Assembly: GCA_020050835.1 (NCBI GenBank)
Contig: JAGVKB010000120.1
Location: 62,001 to 126,000 of the forward strand
Source: Candidatus Obscuribacterales bacterium
Lineage (GTDB): Bacteria; Cyanobacteriota; Vampirovibrionia; Obscuribacterales; Obscuribacteraceae
Reading direction: 5' to 3'
Length of the DNA: 64,000 nucleotides
Shown one piece after another: positions 29,181 through 37,680 of the stretch. Below the pieces are notes generated by a model that was not told where the DNA came from, did not search any database, and saw nothing but the letters and a program-made list of their open reading frames with translations. The translations under genes were made by a program, and so were the position numbers. Numbering within the stretch: the first letter of the stretch is position 1; each line of letters opens with the position of its first letter.

Positions 29181-31223
29181 ATGGATTCTACGGATTGGTT
29201 AAACCTTGATGAGGCGGCTGAGTACTTGGGCATGGGCAAGACGTTGCTTTACACGCTTTCACGGGAGAACCGCATACCTTCTAAGAAGGTGGGAAAGAAG
29301 TGGATGTTTGAAAAGAGCGCGCTAGATGCCTGGATACGCGGCACTCAATCCTTTGAATCGTTTTTCCTCAACCTGGACGCGAATGTAGAAGGGGACAATA
29401 GCTTACGCGAGCCGCAGCGCGAGGGGTACGCCCGTATCTATGAATTCTTCCGGGCCGGTAACAACAATGCCATTATTCAGATTCCTGTTGGCTGTGGAAA
29501 AACCGGCTTAGCATCCATACTTCCACTGGGCCTAGCCGCAGGGCGTGTTCTCGTTGTAGCGCCAAACCTAACGATCAAAGACGAGCTGTTCGATGCAATG
29601 GACATCACTAATCGGCAGAAGTGTTTCTGGCGTAAAACTGGTGTGCTGAGACCAGAGCAAATGGTGGCAGGACCGCTCGCATGTACCTTAGATAGTGGCA
29701 ACATCACCGTAGCTAAGAAGTGCCACATCGTAATCACGAATATTCACCAGCTCGCAACCAATGAAGATAAGTGGTTGACGCAGTTTCCAGATAACTTCTT
29801 CGACATGATTATTGTTGACGAGGCGCATCACAGCGCAGCAAAGAGCTGGGAAAAAGCGATTGAGCGGTTCCCTACCGCTAAGGTGATATTCCTTACAGCG
29901 ACACCGTTTCGCAGTGACCGGAAGGAGCTCAAAGGCGAGCTTGCTTATCGCTTTTCTTTCAGAAGCGCCACACTCAAAGGCTACATCAAGCGACTGAAAG
30001 CCAGTTATGTCGCGCCTTCTGTTGTCATCTTGAGCTTCCACGATCAAGCCGGCGCCAGCTACAGCCTTGAAGAAGTGCTAAAGCTGAAGGAAGAAGATTG
30101 GTTCAGCAGGGGCGTAGCGCTGAGCGCTCCGTGCAACAAGAACATTGTCGACAGCAGCCTGGCGAAGCTGGAAGAGTTGCGTCAAAGCGGCACACAGCAT
30201 CAGCTCATCGCAGTTGCATGTTCGATCAACCACGCCAAGGAAATACGTTCGCTCTACGGTGAGCGTGGCTACAATGCCGAAGTTATGCACAGCAAGCTGA
30301 CGCCGGATGAACAAGAAACCATTCTGAGAGATCTTCGCAGTGGTGCACTTGATTGCATCGTTCAAGTGCAAATGCTCGGCGAAGGCTTCGATCATCCGAA
30401 ACTTAGCGTCGCCGCCATTTTCCGACCTTTCAGAAGCCTTGCTCCGTACATTCAATTTGTCGGACGCATCATGCGCGTCGTCGTGCAAAACGATCCAACG
30501 CATCCAGATAACGTCGGGCACATCGTTACGCACCTCGGTATGAACCTCAATGAGCGCCTCAAAGAGTTCAAAGAGTTTGAAAATGACGACCAAGCGTTTT
30601 GGAATAGGGTCATCGGGGGTGAAGAGCCCGAAGTTCCGGCGGCTGTTCGTGACGGAAAGGCGAGGCTTCGGGCCGCTGAAAGAGTCGTTGTCTACGACGA
30701 AATCGTTGATTCGCTCTGGGAAGAAGATTTCACGGACCCAGAAGATCAGCAGATCATCGATGATTTGCGCGAGCGCATGACTCTTCTCGGGCTTGACCCT
30801 TCGCACGTCGAGGAAATGGTCATGAAGGCCAAGCGCTCTTCGATTCGTAAACATGCCGCTGCCGAGCCGTTCCCAGTGCTACCGCAACGACAATGGGAGG
30901 AGGCAAAAAGGCGACTAAACGAGCAAGGCCGTCGACTGGCGAACATCTTGCTCAATCACGTTGAACTGCAGCCGACAGGTGTTGAGATCCCTTTCAAGTA
31001 CAAGACTCTGAGACTAGCAGGCAGAAACAACTTCATCTGCGCATTGATGATGGTCAACAAACTGATGCAAGACGAACTTGGCAAGACACGCAAAGACGCA
31101 AGTACAGAGGAGTTCAAAGAGTTGCTCGACAATCTCGATGAGCGAATTCTTCAACCATTGGTGCGGCGCTTACGAAAGGCAAAATCAGAATATGAACAAA
31201 CCCAAGAACAAACCGAAGCCTAA
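29181..31223 (+). CDS. SF2 DEAH-box helicase with N-terminal excisionase-type HTH
   Basis: 680 aa; GAGGCGG precedes the ATG. Residues about 6-55 are an HTH_17 domain (LNLDEAAEYLGMGKTLLYTLS, then KKVGKKWMFEKSALDAWI). The helicase core follows: P102-V-G-C-G-K107-T motif I, DEAH at 213-216, a TATPF motif III, and QFVGRIMR at 425-432 as motif VI. ATP hydrolysis and nucleic-acid translocation are expected. The helicase core resembles the restriction/UvrB-like SF2 branch, but no nuclease or methylase domain is visible in the C-terminal 200 residues, which are charged and helical. First gene of a three-gene operon with a zinc-ribbon protein and a DUF3800 protein. The HTH fusion suggests self-targeting to a site or autoregulation. 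Confidence 0.88.
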   Translation: MDSTDWLNLDEAAEYLGMGKTLLYTLSRENRIPSKKVGKKWMFEKSALDAWIRGTQSFESFFLNLDANVEGDNSLREPQREGYARIYEFFRAGNNNAIIQIPVGCGKTGLASILPLGLAAGRVLVVAPNLTIKDELFDAMDITNRQKCFWRKTGVLRPEQMVAGPLACTLDSGNITVAKKCHIVITNIHQLATNEDKWLTQFPDNFFDMIIVDEAHHSAAKSWEKAIERFPTAKVIFLTATPFRSDRKELKGELAYRFSFRSATLKGYIKRLKASYVAPSVVILSFHDQAGASYSLEEVLKLKEEDWFSRGVALSAPCNKNIVDSSLAKLEELRQSGTQHQLIAVACSINHAKEIRSLYGERGYNAEVMHSKLTPDEQETILRDLRSGALDCIVQVQMLGEGFDHPKLSVAAIFRPFRSLAPYIQFVGRIMRVVVQNDPTHPDNVGHIVTHLGMNLNERLKEFKEFENDDQAFWNRVIGGEEPEVPAAVRDGKARLRAAERVVVYDEIVDSLWEEDFTDPEDQQIIDDLRERMTLLGLDPSHVEEMVMKAKRSSIRKHAAAEPFPVLPQRQWEEAKRRLNEQGRRLANILLNHVELQPTGVEIPFKYKTLRLAGRNNFICALMMVNKLMQDELGKTRKDASTEEFKELLDNLDERILQPLVRRLRKAKSEYEQTQEQTEA

Positions 31224-31455
31224 AGGAAAGGTCCCTTCACTGATTGGCGGTAAGAACGGCAGGCCCAAGAGAGTAGCAGTCGGCAAGGAGTCTAAGTGCT
31301 ATCGATGCAAGGCGATCTTCCAGAAGGGTCAAACATGCGTTGCCATACCGCAAACCGGCTACTCGTTTTCGACAGCAAAACGAGTGTGCGATGAGTGCTT
31401 CCAGAGCATTCTGGAGCAGACGGACAAGGATCTCGAGGAAATTAGGAAGCTATAG
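31192..31455 (+). CDS. small zinc-ribbon protein
   Basis: 87 aa from the ATG at 31192, overlapping the end of the helicase gene by 32 bases, so translation is probably coupled. The N-terminus is a Lys/Pro-rich basic tail (KPKNKPKPKGK). The core has Cys-x2-Cys (CYRC), one more Cys, and a second Cys-x2-Cys (CDEC), a treble-clef or zinc-ribbon layout. It ends in an acidic helix. It probably binds nucleic acid or serves as a partner of the helicase. I know no named family for it. Confidence 0.75.
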   Translation: MNKPKNKPKPKGKVPSLIGGKNGRPKRVAVGKESKCYRCKAIFQKGQTCVAIPQTGYSFSTAKRVCDECFQSILEQTDKDLEEIRKL

Positions 31456-31501
31456 AAACGAGCCTGACATCAGGTAAACGCAAACCAGCAAGAGGAATTT
31501 T

Positions 31502-32347
31502 ATGGGAAGCCATGCTGCCGCGGACACACAGCAGGATGTGATCGAGAATGCAAAATCTGGTACCAGTTACGCTCTGTATGTCGACGACATTGGCTCGGGA
31601 ACACCCGGCACAAGGGATGAATTTGCATATTTTGGATTGGGCGGAGTCATCGTGAATCGCTCAGAAGAAGCAGCCATTCGAAGGCTGATTCGTCAGTTCA
31701 AAGGTGAATGGACGATTGACGAGAAGACACCCTTGCATGGTGCTGAGATCAGGACGATGAAAGATCGATTTCATTGGTTGTCTAAACTTCCCAAAGAGGA
31801 TCTGGTCCGATTCAAAACCGGAATTATGGAATTGGTCATGTCAATGCCAATAATAGTTCACGGTTGCATAGTGGACAGGGAGCGGTATTACAACCGCTTC
31901 TATAAGACCTATGAGCGTAGCACTTGGAATATGCGCAAAAGCGCGGCAGCTATTCTGCTTGAACGTAGTGTTAAATTTGTACGTTCAGTTGGTGGAAACA
32001 GCCTCTCGGTGTATTTCGAACTTTGCGGTAATGCTGAAGACAACATCTTCAAGACAGCATATACAGAGCTTCGCGATCAGGGGCATCCTTTCAACAAAGC
32101 CAATGCCGAGAAGTATGCACCGCTGGACGCGACAGAGGCCGCTGGCTTACTGTCCGAAAAACCGTTTGGGCGAAAGAAAGATAACGAACTACTCCAGGTG
32201 GCAGATTTATGCCTGTTTCCACTGGCCACCAGCCGCAATGGAAAGCCAAACAAGGCTTTCGAGCGATTCATGAGCGACAAGAAGCTTGTTGACACACTGG
32301 TCGGCGATTCGACCACATGGGTCAAATTCTATTGTTTCGAACCGTAA
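31502..32347 (+). CDS. DUF3800 domain protein (RNase H-like fold)
   Basis: 281 aa; AGAGGA lies just upstream. The family start YVDDIGSG (D28, D29) corresponds to the conserved Y-x-D-E/D-S/x-G strand. A HG-E pair follows (PLHGAEI), and the family's closing Q-x-A-D motif is QVADLC (Q232, D235). DUF3800 proteins have an RNase H-like fold with acidic residues that may bind metal. They are common in mobile elements and defence regions, mostly uncharacterised. It lies 46 bases after the zinc-ribbon gene on the same strand, completing the operon. Nuclease activity is a family-level guess. Confidence 0.87.
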   Translation: MGSHAAADTQQDVIENAKSGTSYALYVDDIGSGTPGTRDEFAYFGLGGVIVNRSEEAAIRRLIRQFKGEWTIDEKTPLHGAEIRTMKDRFHWLSKLPKEDLVRFKTGIMELVMSMPIIVHGCIVDRERYYNRFYKTYERSTWNMRKSAAAILLERSVKFVRSVGGNSLSVYFELCGNAEDNIFKTAYTELRDQGHPFNKANAEKYAPLDATEAAGLLSEKPFGRKKDNELLQVADLCLFPLATSRNGKPNKAFERFMSDKKLVDTLVGDSTTWVKFYCFEP

Positions 32348-32663
32348 ACACAGAAACACCCCCATTTCTGAGGGTGACACCATTTTACTGGCTCTGCGGC
32401 CGTCAAGGACGACCCAAAGACTTTTCAGTCCATTTTGATCGTACCTGCTACCTGGACGATTGTCAAACCCCGGGATGGAGGGATTCGGTGGGGAGGGAAG
32501 AGCGAAACCAGCTCTTCCCTCCATTCTTCCAACCAGGATCGTTGCCGAACCCAAATCTACCATGCGGATGTCAAGCATTTCGTTTGACACAACCCATCGC
32601 TCTTGCGATAGTAAGCATAGAAATAAACTATTGCTGAACAGGCCACATGCTTGACAGCAGGTC
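32348..32663 (+). ncRNA. structured intergenic region, candidate small RNA or long 3' UTR
   Basis: Over 300 bases with no convincing gene, ending in a perfect terminator (32664-32690). Inside it is a perfect 12-bp stem (GGAGGGAAGAGC at 32492-32503, GCTCTTCCCTCC at 32511-32522, loop GAAACCA). The combination fits a structured 3' UTR of the DUF3800 operon, or an independent small RNA. No promoter was identified for the second option. Confidence 0.4.
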
Positions 32664-32690
32664 CCGCGGCGAAAGCCGCGGTTGTTTTTT
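32664..32690 (+). terminator. strong rho-independent terminator
   Basis: CCGCGGC-GAAA-GCCGCGG followed by TTGTTTTTT. The tetraloop hairpin and T-tract are ideal. It insulates the abiE operon from the upstream operon. Confidence 0.95.
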
Positions 32691-32799
32691 AGTAGCCCAT
32701 GAATACGGACAGAGCAAGATCGTCTGTCAGTAAGGATTGGAACGATTCGCCCTGCGTTGCCGAACCTTTCTTTGAGTTCCTTCAATGTTCTCTCTTTTT

Positions 32800-32854
32800 C
32801 CCCACTCATATGCAATTGCCGCTGACTTTCGTCGGTTTTCGCATATGCCTGGGG
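32800..32854 (+). promoter_or_regulatory. abiE operator, distal copy
   Basis: Inverted arms CCCCACTCATATGC (32800-32813) and GCATATGCCTGGGG (32841-32854), 12 of 14 pairs matched, 27-base spacer. It shares ACTTTCGTCGGTTTTC with the proximal copy, exactly 100 bases downstream. The -10 position reads TATGCC, so promoter function is probably lost. Confidence 0.8.
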
Positions 32855-32899
32855 CATAATTGGGACTTCTTTTAGGAACCTTCAGGTTTCCCTCCATTT

Positions 32900-32954
32900 C
32901 CCCAATTATATGCAAATACCCTTAACTTTCGTCGGTTTTCGCATATAATTGGGG
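32900..32954 (+). promoter_or_regulatory. abiE promoter and operator, proximal copy
   Basis: A perfect 14-bp inverted repeat, CCCCAATTATATGC (32900-32913) and GCATATAATTGGGG (32941-32954), with a 27-base spacer. TATAAT (32944-32949) lies inside the right arm, with TTAACT (32922-32927) 16 bases upstream. Transcription should start near 32956, two bases before the ATG. AbiEi antitoxins are known to repress their own promoter by binding inverted repeats; this layout fits. Confidence 0.85.
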
Positions 32955-32957
32955 GGT

Positions 32958-33776
32958 ATGCATTCCCTCGATCACTACCTAGATGAACAGCTTGCCCGCG
33001 GCCGGTCCTACTTCCCCAAGGAAGAGGCGGTGAAAGCGCTCGGACTAACGGCAGAGGCGTTTACTGCCCAAGCCACCAGACTGATCAAGAAGCAGCGGCT
33101 GGTGAGCCCCTGGCGTGGCTTTTACCTAATTCTCCGTCCAGAAGATCGGATTACCGGGGCGCCAGACCCAGCCCAGTGGCTGGACCCGCTCATGAAGCAT
33201 TTGGGGCTGGATTATCGAATATCGCTTCTACGGGCCGCTGCCTTTCACGGCTCGTCGCACCAAGCGGCCATGGTCTTTCAAGTGATCGTTCCCAAGCAGC
33301 TCCGGGCCTTCGATCTTGGTCGTCACCGAATACAGTTTCTCTATCAGACGCCTGTGGCTTTTACCATGACTAACCTACCCGAGTGGCTGCAGCAGCTGAA
33401 AAGCGAGTCGGGGTTCGCGAAGGTGGCTGGCGTTGAGCTGCTGCTTCTGGATGCTACACGCTATTTTCACAAGGTTGGCGGTATCAACGGGGTGGCACAA
33501 ATCGCCCATGACCTGGGCGGCACCGCCGATCCCCGTAAGCTCGCGAAAGCCGCATCGGCCTATGAAAATTCGGCTGTGCGGCGGTTGGGTTATTTGCTTG
33601 ATCATTTTGGACATGCACGCCAAGCCAAACTTTTGGCACCATTCGCCAGAAAAGCCAAGTCAATGAAGCCGTTGGACCCATCAGTGACGCCGCTAATAGA
33701 GGGGATGGATGACATATCAGAGAAGGATTCTAACTGGATGTTGACGATCAATGAACCTGTGGAGATCGACGTATGA
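32958..33776 (+). CDS. abiEi: AbiEi-type antitoxin/autoregulator (type IV toxin-antitoxin)
   Basis: 272 aa from the ATG at 32958. The family's opening pattern (LDEQLARGRSYFPKEEAVKALGL) begins at once, so this start is right even though no ribosome site fits; the mRNA appears near-leaderless. The N-terminal winged helix binds DNA. The C-terminal part (DYRISLLRAAAFHGSSH and on) is the usual AbiEi antitoxin domain. AbiEi counters the AbiEii toxin without direct complex formation and represses the operon. Its ATG-proximal operators are described separately. The stop overlaps the toxin start (ATGA), indicating coupled translation. Confidence 0.9.
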   Translation: MHSLDHYLDEQLARGRSYFPKEEAVKALGLTAEAFTAQATRLIKKQRLVSPWRGFYLILRPEDRITGAPDPAQWLDPLMKHLGLDYRISLLRAAAFHGSSHQAAMVFQVIVPKQLRAFDLGRHRIQFLYQTPVAFTMTNLPEWLQQLKSESGFAKVAGVELLLLDATRYFHKVGGINGVAQIAHDLGGTADPRKLAKAASAYENSAVRRLGYLLDHFGHARQAKLLAPFARKAKSMKPLDPSVTPLIEGMDDISEKDSNWMLTINEPVEIDV

Positions 33777-34639
33777 TTCCGGCCGCCTATGTGCAAGAGT
33801 GGAGCTTGAAGGCACCATGGCCGGATTCGAGACAGATTGAGCAGGACCTGATTATCTGCCGCGCGCTGTGTGACCTTTTCAACTCGCCCGCATTGAAGGG
33901 AAAGATTGCCTTCCGTGGTGGCACGGCAATCAACAAGTTGCTCTTCAAGAAGCCAATGCGCTATTCGGAAGATATCGACCTGGTGCAAACGCAGCCGGAG
34001 CCGATTGGTAAAACGGTCGATGCCATCCGTGAGGCGCTGTCATGGTTGGGCAAGTGCAACCGAGATCCAGCTCGTCATTCCATGCATTTGATATTCAAGT
34101 TCGCGCCCGAGGTTGCCCCGGACTCTAAGCTCAAATTGAAGGTGGAGATCAATACACGTGAACAAAAGAGTTTTTACGAAATCAAGAAATACCCTTTCGA
34201 AGTAGACAGCCAATGGTACAGAGCGCGTACCGAAATCGCTTCCTTCGAACCGGAAGAACTGTTCGGTACAAAGCTAAGAGCATTATTGCAACGGCGCAAA
34301 AATCGGGATCTGTTTGATTTGCATGAGGGACTAGAGCAGCTATCTATGGATTCCAGTAAGCTGATTGCCTGCTTCGAGCACTATCTGTCCCTTGAGGAGC
34401 AACCGATCAATCGCGCCACTGCGGAACAGCGCATGTTGGAGAAACTCCAAAAGAGTCTGATCGAAGATATCGCACCATTGCTACCGCCTGGTATCACATT
34501 CACCGAAGATGACGCGATTGTGGCGTTTGGCAAAGTCTGGTTTAACCTAATAGAGAAGATCTCAGGAGAGCCGTGGAAGCTGTCTAAGAAGGTCATCGAG
34601 GAAATGCGCATAAAGAGGTTACCGGGTTTGCTTCGATAG
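33773..34639 (+). CDS. abiEii: AbiEii-type nucleotidyltransferase toxin
   Basis: 288 aa, standard for AbiEii/DUF1814. The nucleotidyltransferase motifs are intact: FRGGTAINK (GG at 49-50) and YSEDIDL (D67, D69), then a KVEIN strand with the third carboxylate, and the ELFGTKLRALLQRRKNRDLFDL motif typical of the family. The toxin modifies an RNA target (shown for MenT/AbiEii relatives) and causes growth arrest or abortive infection. It overlaps abiEi by 4 bases. All visible catalytic residues are present, so the toxin looks functional. Confidence 0.92.
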   Translation: MIPAAYVQEWSLKAPWPDSRQIEQDLIICRALCDLFNSPALKGKIAFRGGTAINKLLFKKPMRYSEDIDLVQTQPEPIGKTVDAIREALSWLGKCNRDPARHSMHLIFKFAPEVAPDSKLKLKVEINTREQKSFYEIKKYPFEVDSQWYRARTEIASFEPEELFGTKLRALLQRRKNRDLFDLHEGLEQLSMDSSKLIACFEHYLSLEEQPINRATAEQRMLEKLQKSLIEDIAPLLPPGITFTEDDAIVAFGKVWFNLIEKISGEPWKLSKKVIEEMRIKRLPGLLR

Positions 34640-34744
34640 CAAGCAAGGAATCTGAGATTGCACACCTTTCCAAGTTGTTTAGTGACAGGGTCGTCGTCGT
34701 GGACAAAAGACACATTTTGCCTACCGCTATAACAACCGTCAGCA

Positions 34745-36178
34745 GTGGCATACAATGACAACAATGGCCGATACTCGCAATTTCAGTCTCGAACAGCTCG
34801 CCGAAATCGTGGCTGGAAACAGGGAAACTATCTTTTGAGCGATTTGATAGGACACTCACCCGACCCTCATGTTGAGGCGCTGTACAAGTTCATCTTGTCC
34901 TTCATAGGTGTTGGACAGTGGCAGGCGCGCAAGGAAAAAATTGAACGCTACTTCGAAGTGGTTTCTGGACGACAAGAATCCTTAGACGAAGCATCTTTCT
35001 CCAGGCTCAATTACCTGGATGACCAATTTGGCTGGTACATGTATCTGGTTGAATCCTCTCTGTACAGGCCGCTCAATGTAGAGGTGAATCAGGCGGCCAG
35101 AGTGTTGCCGCTGTTTACTCGAATTGGCGAGGATCTTGATCTCTTAAAGGGCATTGGCAGGATCGAGAAACTGATCGAAAAACTGATCACGTCGAAGCAG
35201 CCTGACTCGGAGCTGTTCGAGATACTGGTCGCTCTCGTTTGGGCTCGCAACGGCTGTACTGAAGTCGAGTTTTTGACTCCGGACCGCACACGTAAGCTGC
35301 ATGACATACGGGCTGTCCAGCACGGGGAGGAATGGGCTGTCGAGGCGAAACGATTGACCGGCTCCGAGTACAGTCTAAAGGAACGGGATAAATGGCTCAC
35401 TCTCTGGAAGCCTATTCAGAGCATGCTCGTGCATAACCGGCAGTCACTAGTGTTGGAGATAACGTTCCACGAGGAACTTGAGACATACTCTGACGATTTT
35501 CTGGAGAAAGAGATTGGTGATAAGCTCAAGTTTGTTGCTGTGCCCGGCACGCTCCTCAACAATGACAAAGTAGCTATCAAAGTACGATTTGTTGATTTTG
35601 CAAAGATACTCGCGCACCTGAGACGCTACCAGGTCAAGATTCCATCGCGACAAATTGACGAGCTTATTACTGGTGAAGAAGCCGGTACCGGTCGCGGTCG
35701 GACATTTGTGATGAAAGCAAATTTTGTGAAACGGGGCAGTGGCAAAATTTTCAACGATTACGTAGACGACATCAGTTGGGCTGCGGGCGCGGTCTGGGCT
35801 TGTGATGCAGAACGCGGCTATGAAAGGAAAGCGCGAGATATACGTAAGCATTTATCTGAAGCAAATGGACAGCTCCCTTCCGACAAACCTGGAGTCATCC
35901 ACGTAGGACTTGAAACATATGATGGCATGCTAGTCGAGCACGAACGATTTGCCCGCATTTTTAGCACCAGTGCCTCCTTCGATCCGAGAGGAAAAGATCT
36001 CAGGTTCATTTTCTGCCATCTTTATCAAGCCCATACTCCACTGGAGAGGCCGTGGGATTTCGACGAAACTGTCTATCCGTTCGGCCGCGGTGGCACCATA
36101 CCTATTCCGAACGACATGACAGTCAGTCCGAAAGAGATTGTCGAAGCTGGTTGCCACTGGCTGAAACCGGCACCGTGA
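34745..36178 (+). CDS. PD-(D/E)XK-like nuclease, possibly with frameshifted N-terminus
   Basis: 477 aa from a GTG; family not recognised. A nuclease-like core is visible: a helix with Glu (SELFEILVALVWARNG), then D187 (HDIRA), then E200-x-K202 (WAVEAKRL), the D...ExK of PD-(D/E)XK enzymes. The rest is soluble, with many conserved-looking aromatic strands. The first about 30 residues (Asn/Arg/Gln-rich) look like out-of-frame translation. The overlapping frame from the ATG at 34755 gives a natural helix (FSLEQLAEIVAGNRET) before a TGA at 34836. It follows abiEii by 105 bases and may be part of that module. Convergent with the next gene. Confidence 0.65.
   Translation: MAYNDNNGRYSQFQSRTARRNRGWKQGNYLLSDLIGHSPDPHVEALYKFILSFIGVGQWQARKEKIERYFEVVSGRQESLDEASFSRLNYLDDQFGWYMYLVESSLYRPLNVEVNQAARVLPLFTRIGEDLDLLKGIGRIEKLIEKLITSKQPDSELFEILVALVWARNGCTEVEFLTPDRTRKLHDIRAVQHGEEWAVEAKRLTGSEYSLKERDKWLTLWKPIQSMLVHNRQSLVLEITFHEELETYSDDFLEKEIGDKLKFVAVPGTLLNNDKVAIKVRFVDFAKILAHLRRYQVKIPSRQIDELITGEEAGTGRGRTFVMKANFVKRGSGKIFNDYVDDISWAAGAVWACDAERGYERKARDIRKHLSEANGQLPSDKPGVIHVGLETYDGMLVEHERFARIFSTSASFDPRGKDLRFIFCHLYQAHTPLERPWDFDETVYPFGRGGTIPIPNDMTVSPKEIVEAGCHWLKPAP
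34755..34838 (+). pseudogene. probable displaced 5' end of the PD-(D/E)XK-like gene
   Basis: A 27-codon frame, starting MTTMADTRN and ending in TGA, overlaps the start of the nuclease-like gene in another frame. One extra T in the TTTT run at 34833-34836 would join it to LSDLIGHSPDPH of the long frame and give one smooth helical N-terminus. It may be a real indel or a sequencing error. No ribosomal slippery heptamer is visible. Confidence 0.5.
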
Positions 36179-36336
36179 AGAGCAGCACCAGTTTTGGTTA
36201 CTTATAAAAGTTTGAAGCGAGCAGTATCGATGTTACAGAAAGAGTGAGCCTCTCCAGAAAACCCATCGCAACGCTTCATCATGGCAAAGCTGAAGAATCG
36301 GAGTCTTTAGCAACTATAAAGGGAATGACTCGGCAA

Positions 36337-37608
36337 CTAATCGGTTGTACTGTTCTTCAGTTGTTCTACTAACGAAAGAATTCTGGACATCGGCTCCGCC
36401 AATCGCTTAGGCAATACTCTTGACACCTCCGGTTCGGTTTCAGGACCGAGCCACCGGTGGTGGTGCCATAGATCTTCCTCTGGATCGTCGTTGTTGATGC
36501 CGGTGCAGTATTTATACCCGACTAGTGCATTAACTTCCGACAGCAGCAACCTAGCCAGTGTCGTGTGAAAGCGATGCGCGCGGACATCATCTATTGATTT
36601 TGGCCGGTCGACGGTGATACGCAAACATTGATGATCATTGACGGCTGCCCAATCGCTGCCAACAACGAATCCGGCGCGTTCCAATTGTAGCCGAGCCTGT
36701 TCGCTTACAGCATGAACCTTAGCGACAGCTACTTCCTGTTTAGTGTAATTGAGGCACCTCGCCAGCTCTTTAACCCACTTCTCCAATTGATTTAGCTCGC
36801 TGTCGTGCGCAAAAATTAAATACTGATGTCTCTGCTCTTTGTTCAACCACTCTGGAAAACAAACGAACTGTGGATAGACGAGATCATGCAAATAAATGAA
36901 AGTCTTTCTCAGCCCCTGCACATGATCCAGTGTCGTTGCCTGCAGAGCATTGCTTGCCCATTGCGCAGTAATGTCGTGAAGCTGCATGTCGGTGATATCC
37001 ACCGAAATCAGCGGAAATCCGAGCGTCTTGCTAATCAAACCTTTATAGCCATCAAAAGCATGCCCAAGTTCAATTTCAATTCCAGCTAATAGCATTCGTT
37101 CGGTCTTGATCGGCGGTCCCAATACCGCTACGTCAAGTCTGTACTCTTTGCCTAGAGGGGTTTTGATGGGGAATTCCGTTTCAATCTGATTTGCACCAAG
37201 CAATAGGTTGCCTTTAAATGGAAAGTCGCTTCGCTGCCGGTCGGCAAAACACCATAGCACTGGTTCCTCATTTTTCATTAGCCGAACAAGTTCTTGCGCA
37301 AGTAATTCTTTCGCCTGTCTGTGCTCCTTGCTCTCAGAGACAACCCGGTGCCATTCCTTCTCTTCGGCTTCAAACTGTTTGGCCACGCTTTGCCGCTTGT
37401 TTTTGGGCAACCGGCTGAAGTGAGAGCGTCGTAATAGCTTGCCGTCTGCATCGAATGAAGGACGGACATAAGTAACCAACTCAAATGGGGGTTCTGGAGT
37501 GACAAGTGGCCAGAGCTTACGAGCGTGCTCGCGACTGGGAATATCGCGGGCTTTGATGACTTCTTTGAACTGTCCCTTTCTCGACAGCGCGACGAGCGCT
37601 TGATCCAT
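36337..37608 (-). CDS. putative nuclease-like protein (CoiA-type core)
   Basis: 423 aa from the ATG at 37608, with GGAG 8 bases upstream. A segment near residue 160-210 (YRLDVAVLG, about 17 residues on GIEIELGHAFDGYK, then LGFPLISVDIT) resembles the D...(E/Q)xE/K strand pair and following Lys helix of CoiA-like/PD-(D/E)XK folds. The remainder is charged with no second recognisable domain. It lies 70 bases downstream of the zinc-ribbon gene on the same strand, and both probably follow the AbiEi-like regulator. The assignment rests on this motif alone; I would not name a reaction. Confidence 0.5.
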   Translation of the reverse strand: MDQALVALSRKGQFKEVIKARDIPSREHARKLWPLVTPEPPFELVTYVRPSFDADGKLLRRSHFSRLPKNKRQSVAKQFEAEEKEWHRVVSESKEHRQAKELLAQELVRLMKNEEPVLWCFADRQRSDFPFKGNLLLGANQIETEFPIKTPLGKEYRLDVAVLGPPIKTERMLLAGIEIELGHAFDGYKGLISKTLGFPLISVDITDMQLHDITAQWASNALQATTLDHVQGLRKTFIYLHDLVYPQFVCFPEWLNKEQRHQYLIFAHDSELNQLEKWVKELARCLNYTKQEVAVAKVHAVSEQARLQLERAGFVVGSDWAAVNDHQCLRITVDRPKSIDDVRAHRFHTTLARLLLSEVNALVGYKYCTGINNDDPEEDLWHHHRWLGPETEPEVSRVLPKRLAEPMSRILSLVEQLKNSTTD

Positions 37609-37680
37609 CCCCTATGCTCCACACTGGTTGAGGTGTCCTAATTTTGTCAACCACTATAACCGCCAATTACCTAAGCGATC

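Noticed and set aside
32207-32857. 216-codon minus-strand frame through the abiE upstream region
   Set aside because: Runs through a perfect plus-strand terminator and an operator and overlaps the DUF3800 gene; only its first 30 residues look protein-like.
34745-34840. Programmed -1 frameshift at the nuclease-like gene
   Set aside because: No X-XXY-YYZ heptamer or downstream pseudoknot is visible; an indel is simpler.
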